Assembly (NCBI RefSeq): GCF_036373705.1
Contig: NC_089851.1
Span: 52,282,812-52,346,811 of the forward strand
Direction: 5' to 3'
From: Amia ocellicauda
Lineage: Eukaryota > Chordata > Actinopteri > Amiiformes > Amiidae
DNA: 64,000 bases
Below the pieces are notes generated by a model that saw only the letters and a list, made by a program, of their open reading frames with translations, searched no databases and was not told the DNA's origin. The translations under genes were made by a program, and so were the position numbers. How positions within the stretch are numbered: the stretch's first letter is position 1; each line of letters opens with the position of its first letter. Shown here in pieces: positions 1-12,224 of the stretch.

Positions 1-512
1 CGAGCCAAGTTAACGGAGGGTGTCGCAGTTTCTGCTGGGCAAGCGCGTAACTGCTTTGGGGCAGACCGGGAGACCTACGCTCACTGACTGATAGCATGGA
101 CTGTAGCGCTGAAGTGTCTTTCCAGAACGGTAACCGTATCCCCAGTGAGACAGCACTGAGAGCATGGTTCAGCAGGCCCGCAAACAACTGAAAAGAATGC
201 CTCTCCTTTGGTGCAGCTCAGGAGTACACGTTCAGCAAAGGTCTCCATAACAAGCCGGCAAACCACATTTCGTCCTCCTCCTCCTCAACAACACACTACA
301 TGTCCTCCTCCTCCTCAACAACAACAACGAACTTGTAAAATACACATTTTCTTTAAAGAAAACAAAACACACAGATGACAGTCTGATTTCCAATCAGCTA
401 TACAGCCAACAGTATCTGAGGTCGATAGCCCTCCCTTCTGCAGAGGAGCCCAGAAGCCAGCCTTCAAGAGCAAACGAACAAACACTTCGGTGACTACAAA
501 GTGGGGCCAAGT

Positions 513-584
513 GGGCTCGTCCTGGAGTTGAACCCAGGGCCTCTCACACCCTCAGCAAGAATCATACCCCTAGACCAACGAGCC
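513..584 (-). pseudogene. tRNA-Pro-like pseudogene, B1 form
   Basis: First complete copy. The anticodon loop reads TGAGGGT (AGG anticodon, but G33 replaces the invariant U33). T-stem pair 51.63 is G.A and pair 50.64 is U.G. A and B boxes remain. Next copy begins 578 bp on. Confidence 0.8.
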
Positions 585-1090
585 AAGTTAACGGAGGGTG
601 TCGCAGTTTCTGCTGGGCAAGCGCGTAACTGCTTTGGGGCAGACCGGGAGACCTACGCACACTGACTGATAGCATGGACTGTAGCGCTGAAGTGTCTTTC
701 CAGAACGGTAACCGTATCCCCAGTGAGACAGCACTGAGAGCATGGTTCAGCAGGCCCGCAAACAACTGAAAAGAATGCCTCTCCTTTGGTGCAGCTCAGG
801 AGTACACGTTCAGCAAAGGTCTCCATAACAAGCCGGCAAACCACATTTCGTCCTCCTCCTCCTCAACAACACACTACATGTCCTCCTCCTCCTCAACAAC
901 AACAACGAACTTGTAAAATACACATTTTCTTTAAAGAAAACAAAACACACAGATGACAGTCTGATTTCCCATCAGCTACACAGCCAACAGTATCTGAGGT
1001 TGAAAGACCTCCCTGGTGCAGAGGAGCCCAGAAGCCAAGCATCGAGAGAGAACAAACGAATGCTTCAGAGAATGCAAAGCGGGGCCAAGC

Positions 1091-1162
1091 GTGCTCGTCC
1101 GGGAGTTGAACCCGGGACCTCTCGCACCCTAAGCGAGAATCATACCCCTAGACCAACGAGCC
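1091..1162 (-). tRNA. tRNA-Pro(AGG), A-type with acceptor mismatch
   Basis: Anticodon loop TTAGGGT with U33, cloverleaf otherwise as in vertebrate tRNA-Pro(AGG). This copy has A72 opposite G1, so the first acceptor pair is lost. Next copy after 593 bp. Confidence 0.8.
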
Positions 1163-1683
1163 AAGTTAACGGAGGGTGTCGCAGTTTCTGCTGGGCAAGC
1201 GCGTAACTGCTTTGGGGCAGACCGGGAGACCTACGCTCACTGACTGATAGCATGGACTGTAGCGCTGACGTATCTTTCCAGAACGGTAACCGTATCCCCA
1301 GTGAGACAGCACTGAGAGCATGGTTCAGCAGGCCCGCAAACAACTGAAAAGAATGCCTCTCCTTTGGTGCAGCTCAGGAGTACACGTTCAGCAAAGGTCT
1401 CCATAACAAGCCGGCAAACCACATTTCGTCCTCCTCCTCCTCAACAACACACTACATGTCCTCCTCCTCCTCCTCAACAACAACAACAACAACAACAACG
1501 AACTTGTGAAAAACACATTTTCTTTAAAGAAAACAAAACACACAGATGACAGTCTGATTTCCCATCAGCTATACAGCCAACAGTATCTGAGGTCGATAGC
1601 CCTCCCTTGTGCAGAGGAGCCCAGAAGCCAGCCTTCAAGAGCAAACGAACGAACACTTCGGTGACTACAAAGTGGGGCCAAGT

Positions 1684-1755
1684 GGGCTCGTCCTGGAGTT
1701 GAACCCAGGGCCTCTCACACCCTCAGCAAGAATCATACCCCTAGACCAACGAGCC
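1684..1755 (-). pseudogene. tRNA-Pro-like pseudogene, B1 form
   Basis: G33 and double G.U anticodon stem. The flank just right of the tRNA has a private change (GGTGGG for GGAGGG). Next copy after 578 bp. Confidence 0.8.
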
Positions 1756-2261
1756 AAGTTAACGGTGGGTGTCGCAGTTTCTGCTGGGCAAGCGCGTAAC
1801 TGCTTTGGGGCAGACCGGGAGACCTACGCACACTGACTGATAGCATGGACTGTAGCGCTGAAGTGTCTTTCCAGAACGGTAACCGTATCCCCAGTGAGAC
1901 AGCACTGAGAGCATGGTTCAGCAGGCCCGCAAACAACTGAAAAGAATGCCTCTCCTTTGGTGCAGCTCAGGAGTACACGTTCAGCAAAGGTCTCCATAAC
2001 AAGCCGGCAAACCACATTTCGTCCTCCTCCTCCTCAACAACACACTACATGTCCTCCTCCTCCTCAACAACAACAACGAACTTGTAAAATACACATTTTC
2101 TTTAAAGAAAACAAAACACACAGATGACATTCTGATTTCCCATCAGCTACACAGCCAACAGTATCTGAGGTTGAAAGACCTCCCTGGTGCAGAGGAGCCC
2201 AGAAGCCAAGCATCGAGAGAGAACAAACGAATGCTTCAGAGAATGCAAAGCGGGGCCAAGC

Positions 2262-2333
2262 GGGCTCGTCCGGGAGTTGAACCCGGGACCTCTCGCACCC
2301 TAAGCGAGAATCATACCCCTAGACCAACGAGCC
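2262..2333 (-). tRNA. tRNA-Pro(AGG), A-type, intact
   Basis: Acceptor GGCTCGT/ACGAGCC, anticodon stem CTCGC/GCGAG, loop TTAGGGT and T-stem CCGGG/CCCGG all pair. A box TGGTCTAGGGG and B box GGTTCAACTCC are present. Best reference copy for the A family. Next copy after 578 bp. Confidence 0.93.
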
Positions 2334-2839
2334 AAGTTAACGGAGGGTGTCGCAGTTTCTGCTGGGCAAGCGCGTAACTGCTTTGGGGCAGACCGGGAGA
2401 CCTACGCTCACTGACTGATAGCATGGACTGTAGCGCTGAGGTGTCTTTCCAGAACGGTAACCGTATCCCCAGTGAGACAGCACTGAGAGCATGGTTCAGC
2501 AGGCCCGCAAACAACTGAAAAGAATGCCTCTCCTTTGGTGCAGCTCAGGAGTACACGTTCAGCAAAGGTCTCCATAACAAGCCGGCAAACCACATTTCGT
2601 CCTCCTCCTCCTCAACAACACACTACATGTCCTCCTCCTCCTCAACAACAACAACGAACTTGTAAAATACACATTTTCTTTAAAGAAAACAAAACACACA
2701 GATGACAGTCTGATTTCCCATCAGCTATACAGCCAACAGTATCTGAGGTCGATAGCCCTCCCTTGTGCAGAGGAGCCCAGAAGCCAGCCTTCAAGAGCAA
2801 ACGAACGAACACTTCGGTGACTACAAAGTGGGGCCAAGT

Positions 2840-2911
2840 GGGCTCGTCCTGGAGTTGAACCCAGGGCCTCTCACACCCTCAGCAAGAATCATACCCCTAG
2901 ACCAACGAGCC
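2840..2911 (-). pseudogene. tRNA-Pro-like pseudogene, B1 form
   Basis: Same B1 sequence as the copy at 1684. Next copy after 578 bp. Confidence 0.8.
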
Positions 2912-3417
2912 AAGTTAACGGAGGGTGTCGCAGTTTCTGCTGGGCAAGCGCGTAACTGCTTTGGGGCAGACCGGGAGACCTACGCACACTGACTGATAGC
3001 ATGGACTGTAGCGCTGAAGTGTCTTTCCAGAACGGTAACCGTATCCCCAGTGAGACAGCACTGAGAGCATGGTTCAGCAGGCCCGCAAACAACTGAAAAG
3101 AATGCCTCTCCTTTGGTGCAGCTCAGGAGTACACGTTCAGCAAAGGTCTCCATAACAAGCCGGCAAACCACATTTCGTCCTCCTCCTCCTCAACAACACA
3201 CTACATGTCCTCCTCCTCCTCAACAACAACAACGAACTTGTAAAATACACATTTTCTTTAAAGAAAACAAAACACACAGATGACAGTCTGATTTCCCATC
3301 AGCTACACAGCCAACAGTATCTGAGGTTGAAAGACCTCCCTGGTGCAGAGGAGCCCAGAAGCCAAGCATCGAGAGAGAACAAACGAATGCTTCAGAGAAT
3401 GCAAAGCGGGGCCAAGC

Positions 3418-3489
3418 GGGCTCGTCCGGGAGTTGAACCCGGGACCTCTCGCACCCTAAGCGAGAATCATACCCCTAGACCAACGAGCC
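3418..3489 (-). tRNA. tRNA-Pro(AGG), A-type, intact
   Basis: All stems pair. The following unit has the long CAA tract (593 bp). Confidence 0.93.
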
Positions 3490-4010
3490 AAGTTAACGGA
3501 GGGTGTCGCAGTTTCTGCTGGGCAAGCGCGTAACTGCTTTGGGGCAGACCGGGAGACCTACGCTCACTGACTGATAGCATGGACTGTAGCGCTGAAGTGT
3601 CTTTCCAGAACGGTAACCGTATCCCCAGTGAGACCGCACTGAGAGCATGGTTCAGCAGGCCCGCAAACAACTGAAAAGAATGCCTCTCCTTTGGTGCAGC
3701 TCAGGAGTACACGTTCAGCAAAGGTCTCCATAACAAGCCGGCAAACCACATTTCGTCCTCCTCCTCCTCAACAACACACTACATGTCCTCCTCCTCCTCC
3801 TCAACAACAACAACAACAACAACAACGAACTTGTAAAAAACACATTTTCTTTAAAGAAAACAAAACACACAGATGACAGTCTGATTTCCCATCAGCTATA
3901 CAGCCAACAGTATCTGAGGTCGATAGCCCTCCCTTGTGCAGAGGAGCCCAGAAGCCAGCCTTCAAGAGCAAACGAACAAACACTTCGGTGACTACAAAGT
4001 GGGGCCAAGT

Positions 4011-4082
4011 GGGCTCGTCCTGGAGTTGAACCCAGGGCCTCTCACACCCTCAGCAAGAATCATACCCCTAGACCAACGAGCC
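4011..4082 (-). pseudogene. tRNA-Pro-like pseudogene, B1 form
   Basis: G33 form. Its 3' flank has the AACAAAC variant shared with the B2 copies. Next copy after 578 bp. Confidence 0.8.
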
Positions 4083-4588
4083 AAGTTAACGGAGGGTGTC
4101 GCAGTTTCTGCTGGGCAAGCGCGTAACTGCTTTGGGGCAGACCGGGAGACCTACGCACACTGACTGATAGCATGGACTGTAGCGCTGAAGTGTCTTTCCA
4201 GAACGGTAACCGTATCCCCAGTGAGACAGCACTGAGAGCATGGTTCAGCAGGCCCGCAAACAACTGAAAAGAATGCCTCTCCTTTGGTGCAGCTCAGGAG
4301 TACACGTTCAGCAAAGGTCTCCATAACAAGCCGGCAAACCACATTTCGTCCTCCTCCTCCTCAACAACACACTACATGTCCTCCTCCTCCTCAACAACAA
4401 CAACGAACTTGTAAAATACACATTTTCTTTAAAGAAAACAAAACACACAGATGACAGTCTGATTTCCCATCAGCTACACAGCCAACAGTATCTGAGGTTG
4501 AAAGACCTCCCTGGTGCAGAGGAGCCCAGAAGCCAAGCATCGAGAGAGAACAAACGAATGCTTCAGAGAATGCAAAGCAGTGCCAAGC

Positions 4589-4660
4589 GGGCTCGTCCGG
4601 GAGTTGAACCCGGGACCTCTCACACCCTAAGCGAGAATCATACCCCTAGACCAACGAGCC
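4589..4660 (-). tRNA. tRNA-Pro(AGG), A-type, 30.40 wobble
   Basis: U33 and the AGG anticodon are intact. C40 is replaced by U, giving a G.U pair in the anticodon stem, which a tRNA can tolerate. Next copy after 578 bp. Confidence 0.88.
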
Positions 4661-5166
4661 AAGTTAACGGAGAGTGTCGCAGTTTCTGCTGGGCAAGCGC
4701 GTAACTGCTTTGGGGCAGACCGGGAGACCTACGCTCACTGACTGATAGCATGGACTGTAGCGCTGAAGTGTCTTTCCAGAACGGTAACCGTATCCCCAGT
4801 GAGACAGCACTGAGAGCATGGTTCAGCAGGCCCGCAAACAACTGAAAAGAATGCCTCTCCTTTGGTGCAGCTCAGGAGTACACGTTCAGCAAAGGTCTCC
4901 ATAACAAGCCGGCAAACCACATTTCGTCCTCCTCCTCCTCAACAACACACTACATGTCCTCCTCCTCCTCAACAACAACAACGAACTAGTAAAATACACA
5001 TTTTCTTTAAAGAAAACAAAACACTCAGATGACAGTCTGATTTCCCATCAGCTACACAGCCAACAGTATCTGAGGTCGATAGCCCTCCCTTGTGCAGAGG
5101 AGCCCAGAAGCCAGCCTTCAAGAGCAAACGAACAAACACTTCGGTGACTACAAAGTGGGGCCAAGT

Positions 5167-5238
5167 GGGCTCGTCCTGGAGTTGAACCCAGGGCCTCTCA
5201 CACCCTCAGCGAGAATCATACCCCTAGACCAACGAGCC
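5167..5238 (-). pseudogene. tRNA-Pro-like pseudogene, B2 form
   Basis: G33, with only the 30.40 wobble in the anticodon stem. T-stem weakened as in B1. Next copy after 578 bp. Confidence 0.8.
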
Positions 5239-5744
5239 AAGTTAACGGAGGGTGTCGCAGTTTCTGCTGGGCAAGCGCGTAACTGCTTTGGGGCAGACCG
5301 GGAGACCTACGCACACTGACTGATAGCATGGACTGTAGCGCTGAAGTGTCTTTCCAGAACGGTAACCGTATCCCCAGTGAGACAGCACTGAGAGCATGGT
5401 TCAGCAGGCCCGCAAACAACTGAAAAGAATGCCTCTCCTTTGGTGCAGCTCAGGAGTACACGTTCAGCAAAGGTCTCCATAACAAGCCGGCAAACCACAT
5501 TTCGTCCTCCTCCTCCTCAACAACACACTACATGTCCTCCTCCTCCTCAACAACAACAACGAACTTGTAAAATACACATTTTCTTTAAAGAAAACAAAAC
5601 ACACAGATGACAGTCTGATTTCCCATCAGCTACACAGCCAACAGTATCTGAGGTTGAAAGACCTCCCTGGTGCAGAGGAGCCCAGAAGCCAAGCATCGAG
5701 AGAGAACAAACGAATGCTTCAGAGAATGCAAAGCAGTGCCAAGC

Positions 5745-5816
5745 GGGCTCGTCCGGGAGTTGAACCCGGGACCTCTCACACCCTAAGCGAGAATCATACC
5801 CCTAGACCAACGAGCC
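5745..5816 (-). tRNA. tRNA-Pro(AGG), A-type, 30.40 wobble
   Basis: Same wobble as the copy at 4589. Next copy after 578 bp. Confidence 0.88.
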
Positions 5817-6322
5817 AAGTTAACGGAGGGTGTCGCAGTTTCTGCTGGGCAAGCGCGTAACTGCTTTGGGGCAGACCGGGAGACCTACGCTCACTGACTG
5901 ATAGCATGGACTGTAGCGCTGAAGTGTCTTTCCAGAACGGTAACCGTATCCCCAGTGAGACAGCACTGAGAGCATGGTTCAGCAGGCCCGCAAACAACTG
6001 AAAAGAATGCCTCTCCTTTGGTGCAGCTCAGGAGTACACGTTCAGCAAAGGTCTCCATAACAAGCCGGCAAACCACATTTCGTCCTCCTCCTCCTCAACA
6101 ACACACTACATGTCCTCCTCCTCCTCAACAACAACAACGAACTAGTAAAATACACATTTTCTTTAAAGAAAACAAAACACTCAGATGACAGTCTGATTTC
6201 CCATCAGCTACACAGCCAACAGTATCTGAGGTCGATAGCCCTCCCTTGTGCAGAGGAGCCCAGAAGCCAGCCTTCAAGAGCAAACGAACAAACACTTCGG
6301 TGACTACAAAGTGGGGCCAAGT

Positions 6323-6394
6323 GGGCTCGTCCTGGAGTTGAACCCAGGGCCTCTCACACCCTCAGCGAGAATCATACCCCTAGACCAACGAGCC
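6323..6394 (-). pseudogene. tRNA-Pro-like pseudogene, B2 form
   Basis: Copy of the 5167 sequence one dimer (1,156 bp) later. Confidence 0.8.
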
Positions 6395-6900
6395 AAGTTA
6401 ACGGAGGGTGTCGCAGTTTCTGCTGGGCAAGCGCGTAACTGCTTTGGGGCAGACCGGGAGACCTACGCACACTGACTGATAGCATGGACTGTAGCGCTGA
6501 AGTGTCTTTCCAGAACGGTAACCGTATCCCCAGTGAGACAGCACTGAGAGCATGGTTCAGCAGGCCCGCAAACAACTGAAAAGAATGCCTCTCCTTTGGT
6601 GCAGCTCAGGAGTACACGTTCAGCAAAGGTCTCCATAACAAGCCGGCAAACCACATTTCGTCCTCCTCCTCCTCAACAACACACTACATGTCCTCCTCCT
6701 CCTCAACAACAACAACGAACTTGTAAAATACACATTTTCTTTAAAGAAAACAAAACACACAGATGACAGTCTGATTTCCCATCAGCTACACAGCCAACAG
6801 TATCTGAGGTTGAAAGACCTCCCTGGTGCAGAGGAGCCCAGAAGCCAAGCATCGAGAGAGAACAAACGAATGCTTCAGATAATGCAAAGCAGTGCCAAGC

Positions 6901-6972
6901 GGGCTCGTCCGGGAGTTGAACCCGGGACCTCTCACACCCTAAGCGAGAATCATACCCCTAGACCAACGAGCC
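6901..6972 (-). tRNA. tRNA-Pro(AGG), A-type, 30.40 wobble
   Basis: Third wobble copy in the dimer domain. Its 3' flank has a private TCAGATAATG change. Next copy after 578 bp. Confidence 0.88.
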
Positions 6973-7478
6973 AAGTTAACGGAGGGTGTCGCAGTTTCTG
7001 CTGGGCAAGCGCGTAACTGCTTTGGGGCAGACCGGGAGACCTACGCTCACTGACTGATAGCATGGACTGTAGCGCTGAAGTGTCTTTCCAGAACGGTAAC
7101 CGTATCCCCAGTGAGACAGCACTGAGAGCATGGTTCAGCAGGCCCGCAAACAACTGAAAAGAATGCCTCTCCTTTGGTGCAGCTCAGGAGTACACGTTCA
7201 GCAAAGGTCTCCATAACAAGCCGGCAAACCACATTTCGTCCTCCTCCTCCTCAACAACACACTACATGTCCTCCTCCTCCTCAACAACAACAACGAACTA
7301 GTAAAATACACATTTTCTTTAAAGAAAACAAAACACTCAGATGACAGTCTGATTTCCCATCAGCTACACAGCCAACAGTATCTGAGGTCGATAGCCCTCC
7401 CTTGTGCAGAGGAGCCCAGAAGCCAGCCTTCAAGAGCAAACGAACAAACACTTCGGTGACTACAAAGTGGGGCCAAGT

Positions 7479-7550
7479 GGGCTCGTCCTGGAGTTGAACC
7501 CAGGGCCTCTCACACCCTCAGCGAGAATCATACCCCTAGACCAACGAGCC
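7479..7550 (-). pseudogene. tRNA-Pro-like pseudogene, B2 form
   Basis: First of three B copies in a row. Just right of it the flank reads TTAACTGAGG. Next copy after 590 bp. Confidence 0.8.
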
Positions 7551-8068
7551 AAGTTAACTGAGGGTGTCGCAGTTTCTGCTGGGCAAGCGCGTAACTGCTT
7601 TGGGGCAGACCGGGAGACCTACGCACACTGACTGATAGCATGGACTGTAGCGCTGAAGTGTCTTTCCAGAACGGTAACCGTATCCCCAGTGAGACAGCAC
7701 TGAGAGCATGGTTCAGCAGGCCCGCAAACAACTGAAAAGAATGCCTCTCCTTTGGTGCAGCTCAGGAGTACATGTTCAGCAAAGGTCTCCATAACAAGCC
7801 GGCAAACCACATTTCGTCCTCCTCCTCCTCAACAACACACTTAATGTCCTCCTCCTCCTCCTCAACAACAACAACAACAACAACGAACTTGTAAAAAACA
7901 CATTTTCTTTAAAGAAAACAAAACACACAGATGACAGTCTGATTTCCCATCAGCTATACAGCCAACAGTATCTGAGGTCGATAGCCCTCCCTTGTGCAGA
8001 GGAGCCCAGAAGCCAGCCTTCAAGAGCAAACGAACGAACACTTCGGTGACTACAAAGTGGGGCCAAGT

Positions 8069-8140
8069 GGGCTCGTCCTGGACTTGAACCCAGGGCCTCT
8101 CACACCCTCAGCAAGAATCATACCCCTAGACCAACGAGCC
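8069..8140 (-). pseudogene. tRNA-Pro-like pseudogene, B1 form with T-loop change
   Basis: C59 is changed to G in the T-loop in addition to the B1 defects. This also alters the B box. Next copy after 590 bp. Confidence 0.8.
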
Positions 8141-8658
8141 AAGTTAACGGAGGGTGTCGCAGTTTCTGCTGGGCAAGCGCGTAACTGCTTTGGGGCAGAC
8201 CGGGAGACCTACGCTCACTGACTGATAGCATGGACTGTAGCGCTGAAGTGTCTTTCCAGAACGGTAACCGTATCCCCAGTGAGACAGCACTGAGAGCATG
8301 GTTCAGCAGGCCCGCAAACAACTGAAAAGAATGCCTCTCCTTTGGTGCAGCTCAGGAGTACACGTTCAGCAAAGGTCTCCATAACAAGCCGGCAAACCAC
8401 ATTTCGTCCTCCTCCTCCTCAACAACACACTACATGTCCTCCTCCTCCTCCTCAACAACAACAACAACAACAACGAACTTGTAAAAAACACATTTTCTTT
8501 AAAGAAAACAAAACACACAGATGACAGTCTGATTTCCCATCTGCTATACAGCCAACAGTATCTGAGGTCGATAGCCCTCCCTTGTGCAGAGGAGCCCAGA
8601 AGCCAGCCTTCAAGAGCAAACGAACGAACACTTCGGTGACTACAAAGTGGGGCCAAGT

Positions 8659-8730
8659 GGGCTCGTCCTGGAGTTGAACCTAGGGCCTCTCACACCCTCA
8701 GCAAGAATCATACCCCTAGACCAACGAGCC
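8659..8730 (-). pseudogene. tRNA-Pro-like pseudogene, B3 form
   Basis: First copy with the CCTAGGG T-stem variant (51 is A opposite A63). Next copy after 578 bp. Confidence 0.8.
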
Positions 8731-9236
8731 AAGTTAACGGAGGGTGTCGCAGTTTCTGCTGGGCAAGCGCGTAACTGCTTTGGGGCAGACCGGGAGACCT
8801 ACGCTCACTGACTGATAGCATGGACTGTAGCGCTGAAGTGTCTTTCCAGAACGGTAACCGTATCCCCAGTGAGACAGCACTGAGAGCATGGTTCAGCAGG
8901 CCCGCAAACAACTGAAAAGAATGCCTCTCCTTTGGTGCAGCTCAGGAGTACACGTTCAGCAAAGGTCTCCATAACAAGCCGGCAAACCACATTTCGTCCT
9001 CCTCCTCCTCAACAACACACTACATGTCCTCCTCCTCCTCAACAACAACAACGAACTTGTAAAATACACATTTTCTTTAAAGAAAACAAAACACACAGAT
9101 AACAGTATGATTTCCCATCAGCTATACAGCCAACAGTATCTGAGGTTGAAAGACCTCCCTGGTGCAGAGGAGCCCAGAAGCCAAGCATCGAGAGAGAACA
9201 AACGAATGCTTCAGAGAATGCAAAGCAGTGCCAAGC

Positions 9237-9308
9237 GGGCTCGTCCGGGAGTTGAACCCGGGACCTCTCGCACCCTAAGCGAGAATCATACCCCTAGACC
9301 AACGAGCC
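9237..9308 (-). tRNA. tRNA-Pro(AGG), A-type, intact
   Basis: All stems pair. Left of its flank the unit carries an unusual AGATAACAGTATG variant at about 9,098-9,110. Next copy after 578 bp. Confidence 0.93.
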
Positions 9309-9814
9309 AAGTTAACGGAGGGTGTCGCAGTTTCTGCTGGGCAAGCGCGTAACTGCTTTGGGGCAGACCGGGAGACCTACGCTCACTGACTGATAGCATG
9401 GACTGTAGCGCTGAAGTGTCTTTCCAGAACGGTAACCGTATCCCCAGTGAGACAGCACTGAGAGCATGGTTCAGCAGGCCCGCAAACAACTGAAAAGAAT
9501 GCCTCTCCTTTGGTGCAGCTCAGGAGTACACGTTCAGCAAAGGTCTCCATAACAAGCCGGCAAACCACATTTCGTCCTCCTCCTCCTCAACAACACACTA
9601 CATGTCCTCCTCCTCCTCAACAACAACAACGAACTAGTAAAATACACATTTTCTTTAAAGAAAACAAAACACTCAGATGACAGTCTGATTTCCCATCAGC
9701 TACACAGCCAACAGTATCTGAGGTCGATAGCCCTCCCTTGTGCAGAGGAGCCCAGAAGCCAGCCTTCAAGAGCAAACGAACAAACACTTCGGTGACTACA
9801 AAGTGGGGCCAAGT

Positions 9815-9886
9815 GGGCTCGTCCTGGAGTTGAACCCAGGGCCTCTCACACCCTCAGCGAGAATCATACCCCTAGACCAACGAGCC
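9815..9886 (-). pseudogene. tRNA-Pro-like pseudogene, B2 form
   Basis: The unit to its right is 592 bp, the only length not differing from 578 by a multiple of three, because of an A-run and deletion near 10,256-10,272. Confidence 0.8.
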
Positions 9887-10406
9887 AAGTTAACGGAGGG
9901 TGTCGCAGTTTCTGCTGGGCAAGCGCGTAACTGCTTTGGGGCAGACCGGGAGACCTACGCACACTGACTGATAGCATGGACTGTAGCGCTGAAGTGTCTT
10001 TCCAGAACGGTAACCGTATCCCCAGTGAGACAGCACTGAGAGCATGGTTCAGCAGGCCCGCAAACAACTGAAAAGAATGCCTCTCCTTTGGTGCAGCTCA
10101 GGAGTACACGTTCAGCAAAGGACTCCATAACAAGCCGGCAAACCACATTTCGTCCTCCTCCTCCTCAACAACACACTTAATGTCCTCCTCCTCCTCCTCA
10201 ACAACAACAACAACAACAACGAACTTGTAAAAAACACATTTTCTTTAAAGAAAACAAAAAAAACACATAAGATAATCTGATTTCCCATCAGCTATACAGC
10301 CAACAGTATCTGAGGTCGATAGCCCTCCCTTGTGCAGAGGAGCCCAGAAGCCAGCCTTCAAGAGCAAACGAACGAACACTTCGGTGACTACAAAGTGGGG
10401 CCAAGT

Positions 10407-10478
10407 GGGCTCGTCCTGGAGTTGAACCCAGGGCCTCTCACACCCTCAGCAAGAATCATACCCCTAGACCAACGAGCC
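10407..10478 (-). pseudogene. tRNA-Pro-like pseudogene, B1 form
   Basis: G33 form directly following a B2 copy. Next copy after 578 bp. Confidence 0.8.
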
Positions 10479-10984
10479 AAGTTAACGGAGGGTGTCGCAG
10501 TTTCTGCTGGGCAAGCGCGTAACTGCTTTGGGGCAGACCGGGAGACCTACGCACACTGACTGATAGCATGGACTGTAGCGCTGAAGTGTCTTTCCAGAAC
10601 GGTAACCGTATCCCCAGTGAGACAGCACTGAGAGCATGGTTCAGCAGGCCCGCAAACAACTGAAAAGAATGCCTCTCCTTTGGTGCAGCTCAGGAGTACA
10701 CGTTCAGCAAAGGTCTCCATAACAAGCCGGCAAACCACATTTCGTCCTCCTCCTCCTCAACAACACACTACATGTCCTCCTCCTCCTCAACAACAACAAC
10801 GAACTTGTAAAATACACATTTTCTTTAAAGAAAACAAAACACACAGATGACAGTCTGATTTCCCATCAGCTATACAGCCAACAGTATCTGAGGTTGAAAG
10901 ACCTCCCTGGTGCAGAGGAGCCCAGAAGCCAAGCATCGAGAGAGAACAAACGAATGCTTCAGAGAATGCAAAGCAGTGCCAAGC

Positions 10985-11056
10985 GGGCTCGTCCGGGAGT
11001 TGAACCCGGGACCTCTCACACCCTAAGCGAGAATCATACCCCTAGACCAACGAGCC
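10985..11056 (-). tRNA. tRNA-Pro(AGG), A-type, 30.40 wobble
   Basis: The only wobble A copy outside the left dimer domain. Next copy after 578 bp. Confidence 0.88.
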
Positions 11057-11562
11057 AAGTTAACGGAGGGTGTCGCAGTTTCTGCTGGGCAAGCGCGTAA
11101 CTGCTTTGGGGCAGACCGGGAGACCTACGCTCACTGACTGATAGCATGGACTGTAGCGCTGAAGTGTCTTTCCAGAACGGTAACCGTATCCCCAGTGAGA
11201 CAGCACTGAGAGCATGGTTCAGCAGGCCCGCAAACAACTGAAAAGAATGCCTCTCCTTTGGTGCAGCTCAGGAGTACACGTTCAGCAAAGGTCTCCATAA
11301 CAAGCCGGCAAACCACATTTCGTCCTCCTCCTCCTCAACAACACACTACATGTCCTCCTCCTCCTCAACAACAACAACGAACTAGTAAAATACACATTTT
11401 CTTTAAAGAAAACAAAACACTCAGATGACAGTCTGATTTCCCATCAGCTACACAGCCAACAGTATCTGAGGTCGATAGCCCTCCCTTGTGCAGAGGAGCC
11501 CAGAAGCCAGCCTTCAAGAGCAAACGAACAAACACTTCGGTGACTACAAAGTGGGGCCAAGT

Positions 11563-11634
11563 GGGCTCGTCCTGGAGTTGAACCCAGGGCCTCTCACACC
11601 CTCAGCGAGAATCATACCCCTAGACCAACGAGCC
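11563..11634 (-). pseudogene. tRNA-Pro-like pseudogene, B2 form
   Basis: Carries the neighbouring AAAGGACTCC marker to its right that also follows the other mid-array B2 copies. Next copy after 590 bp. Confidence 0.8.
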
Positions 11635-12152
11635 AAGTTAACGGAGGGTGTCGCAGTTTCTGCTGGGCAAGCGCGTAACTGCTTTGGGGCAGACCGGGAG
11701 ACCTACGCACACTGACTGATAGCATGGACTGTAGCGCTGAAGTGTCTTTCCAGAACGGTAACCGTATCCCCAGTGAGACAGCACTGAGAGCATGGTTCAG
11801 CAGGCCCGCAAACAACTGAAAAGAATGCCTCTCCTTTGGTGCAGCTCAGGAGTACACGTTCAGCAAAGGACTCCATAACAAGCCGGCAAACCACATTTCG
11901 TCCTCCTCCTCCTCAACAACACACTTAATGTCCTCCTCCTCCTCCTCAACAACAACAACAACAACAACGAACTTGTAAAAAACACATTTTCTTTAAAGAA
12001 AACAAAACACACAGATGACAGTCTGATTTCCCATCAGCTATACAGCCAACAGTATCTGAGGTCGATAGCCCTCCCTTGTGCAGAGGAGCCCAGAAGCCAG
12101 CCTTCAAGAGCAAACGAACGAACACTTCGGTGACTACAAAGTGGGGCCAAGT

Positions 12153-12224
12153 GGGCTCGTCCTGGAGTTGAACCTAGGGCCTCTCACACCCTCAGCAAGA
12201 ATCATACCCCTAGACCAACGAGCC
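12153..12224 (-). pseudogene. tRNA-Pro-like pseudogene, B3 form
   Basis: Opens the first clean tetramer. Next copy after 593 bp. Confidence 0.8.

Larger units (their letters stand above)
1091..7478. repeat. Higher-order domain 1: A-B dimers
   Basis: Here A and B units alternate strictly: A at 1091, 2262, 3418, 4589, 5745 and 6901, and B at 1684, 2840, 4011, 5167 and 6323, with another B starting at 7479. The dimer period is 1,156 bp, or 1,171 bp where the longer CAA tract is present. The last A copies (4589, 5745, 6901) share the 30.40 wobble, and the B copies at 5167, 6323 and 7479 share the B2 form plus an ACTAGTAA variant in the 3' flank of the preceding unit. The dimer itself was therefore copied, not the single unit. 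Confidence 0.85.

Noticed and set aside
513-584. Compensatory T-stem change in B-type tRNA copies
   Set aside because: At first sight CCTGG and CCAGG look complementary, but only in a register that makes an 8-base T-loop. In the normal register there is a G.A mismatch and a U.G pair, so the change weakens the stem.
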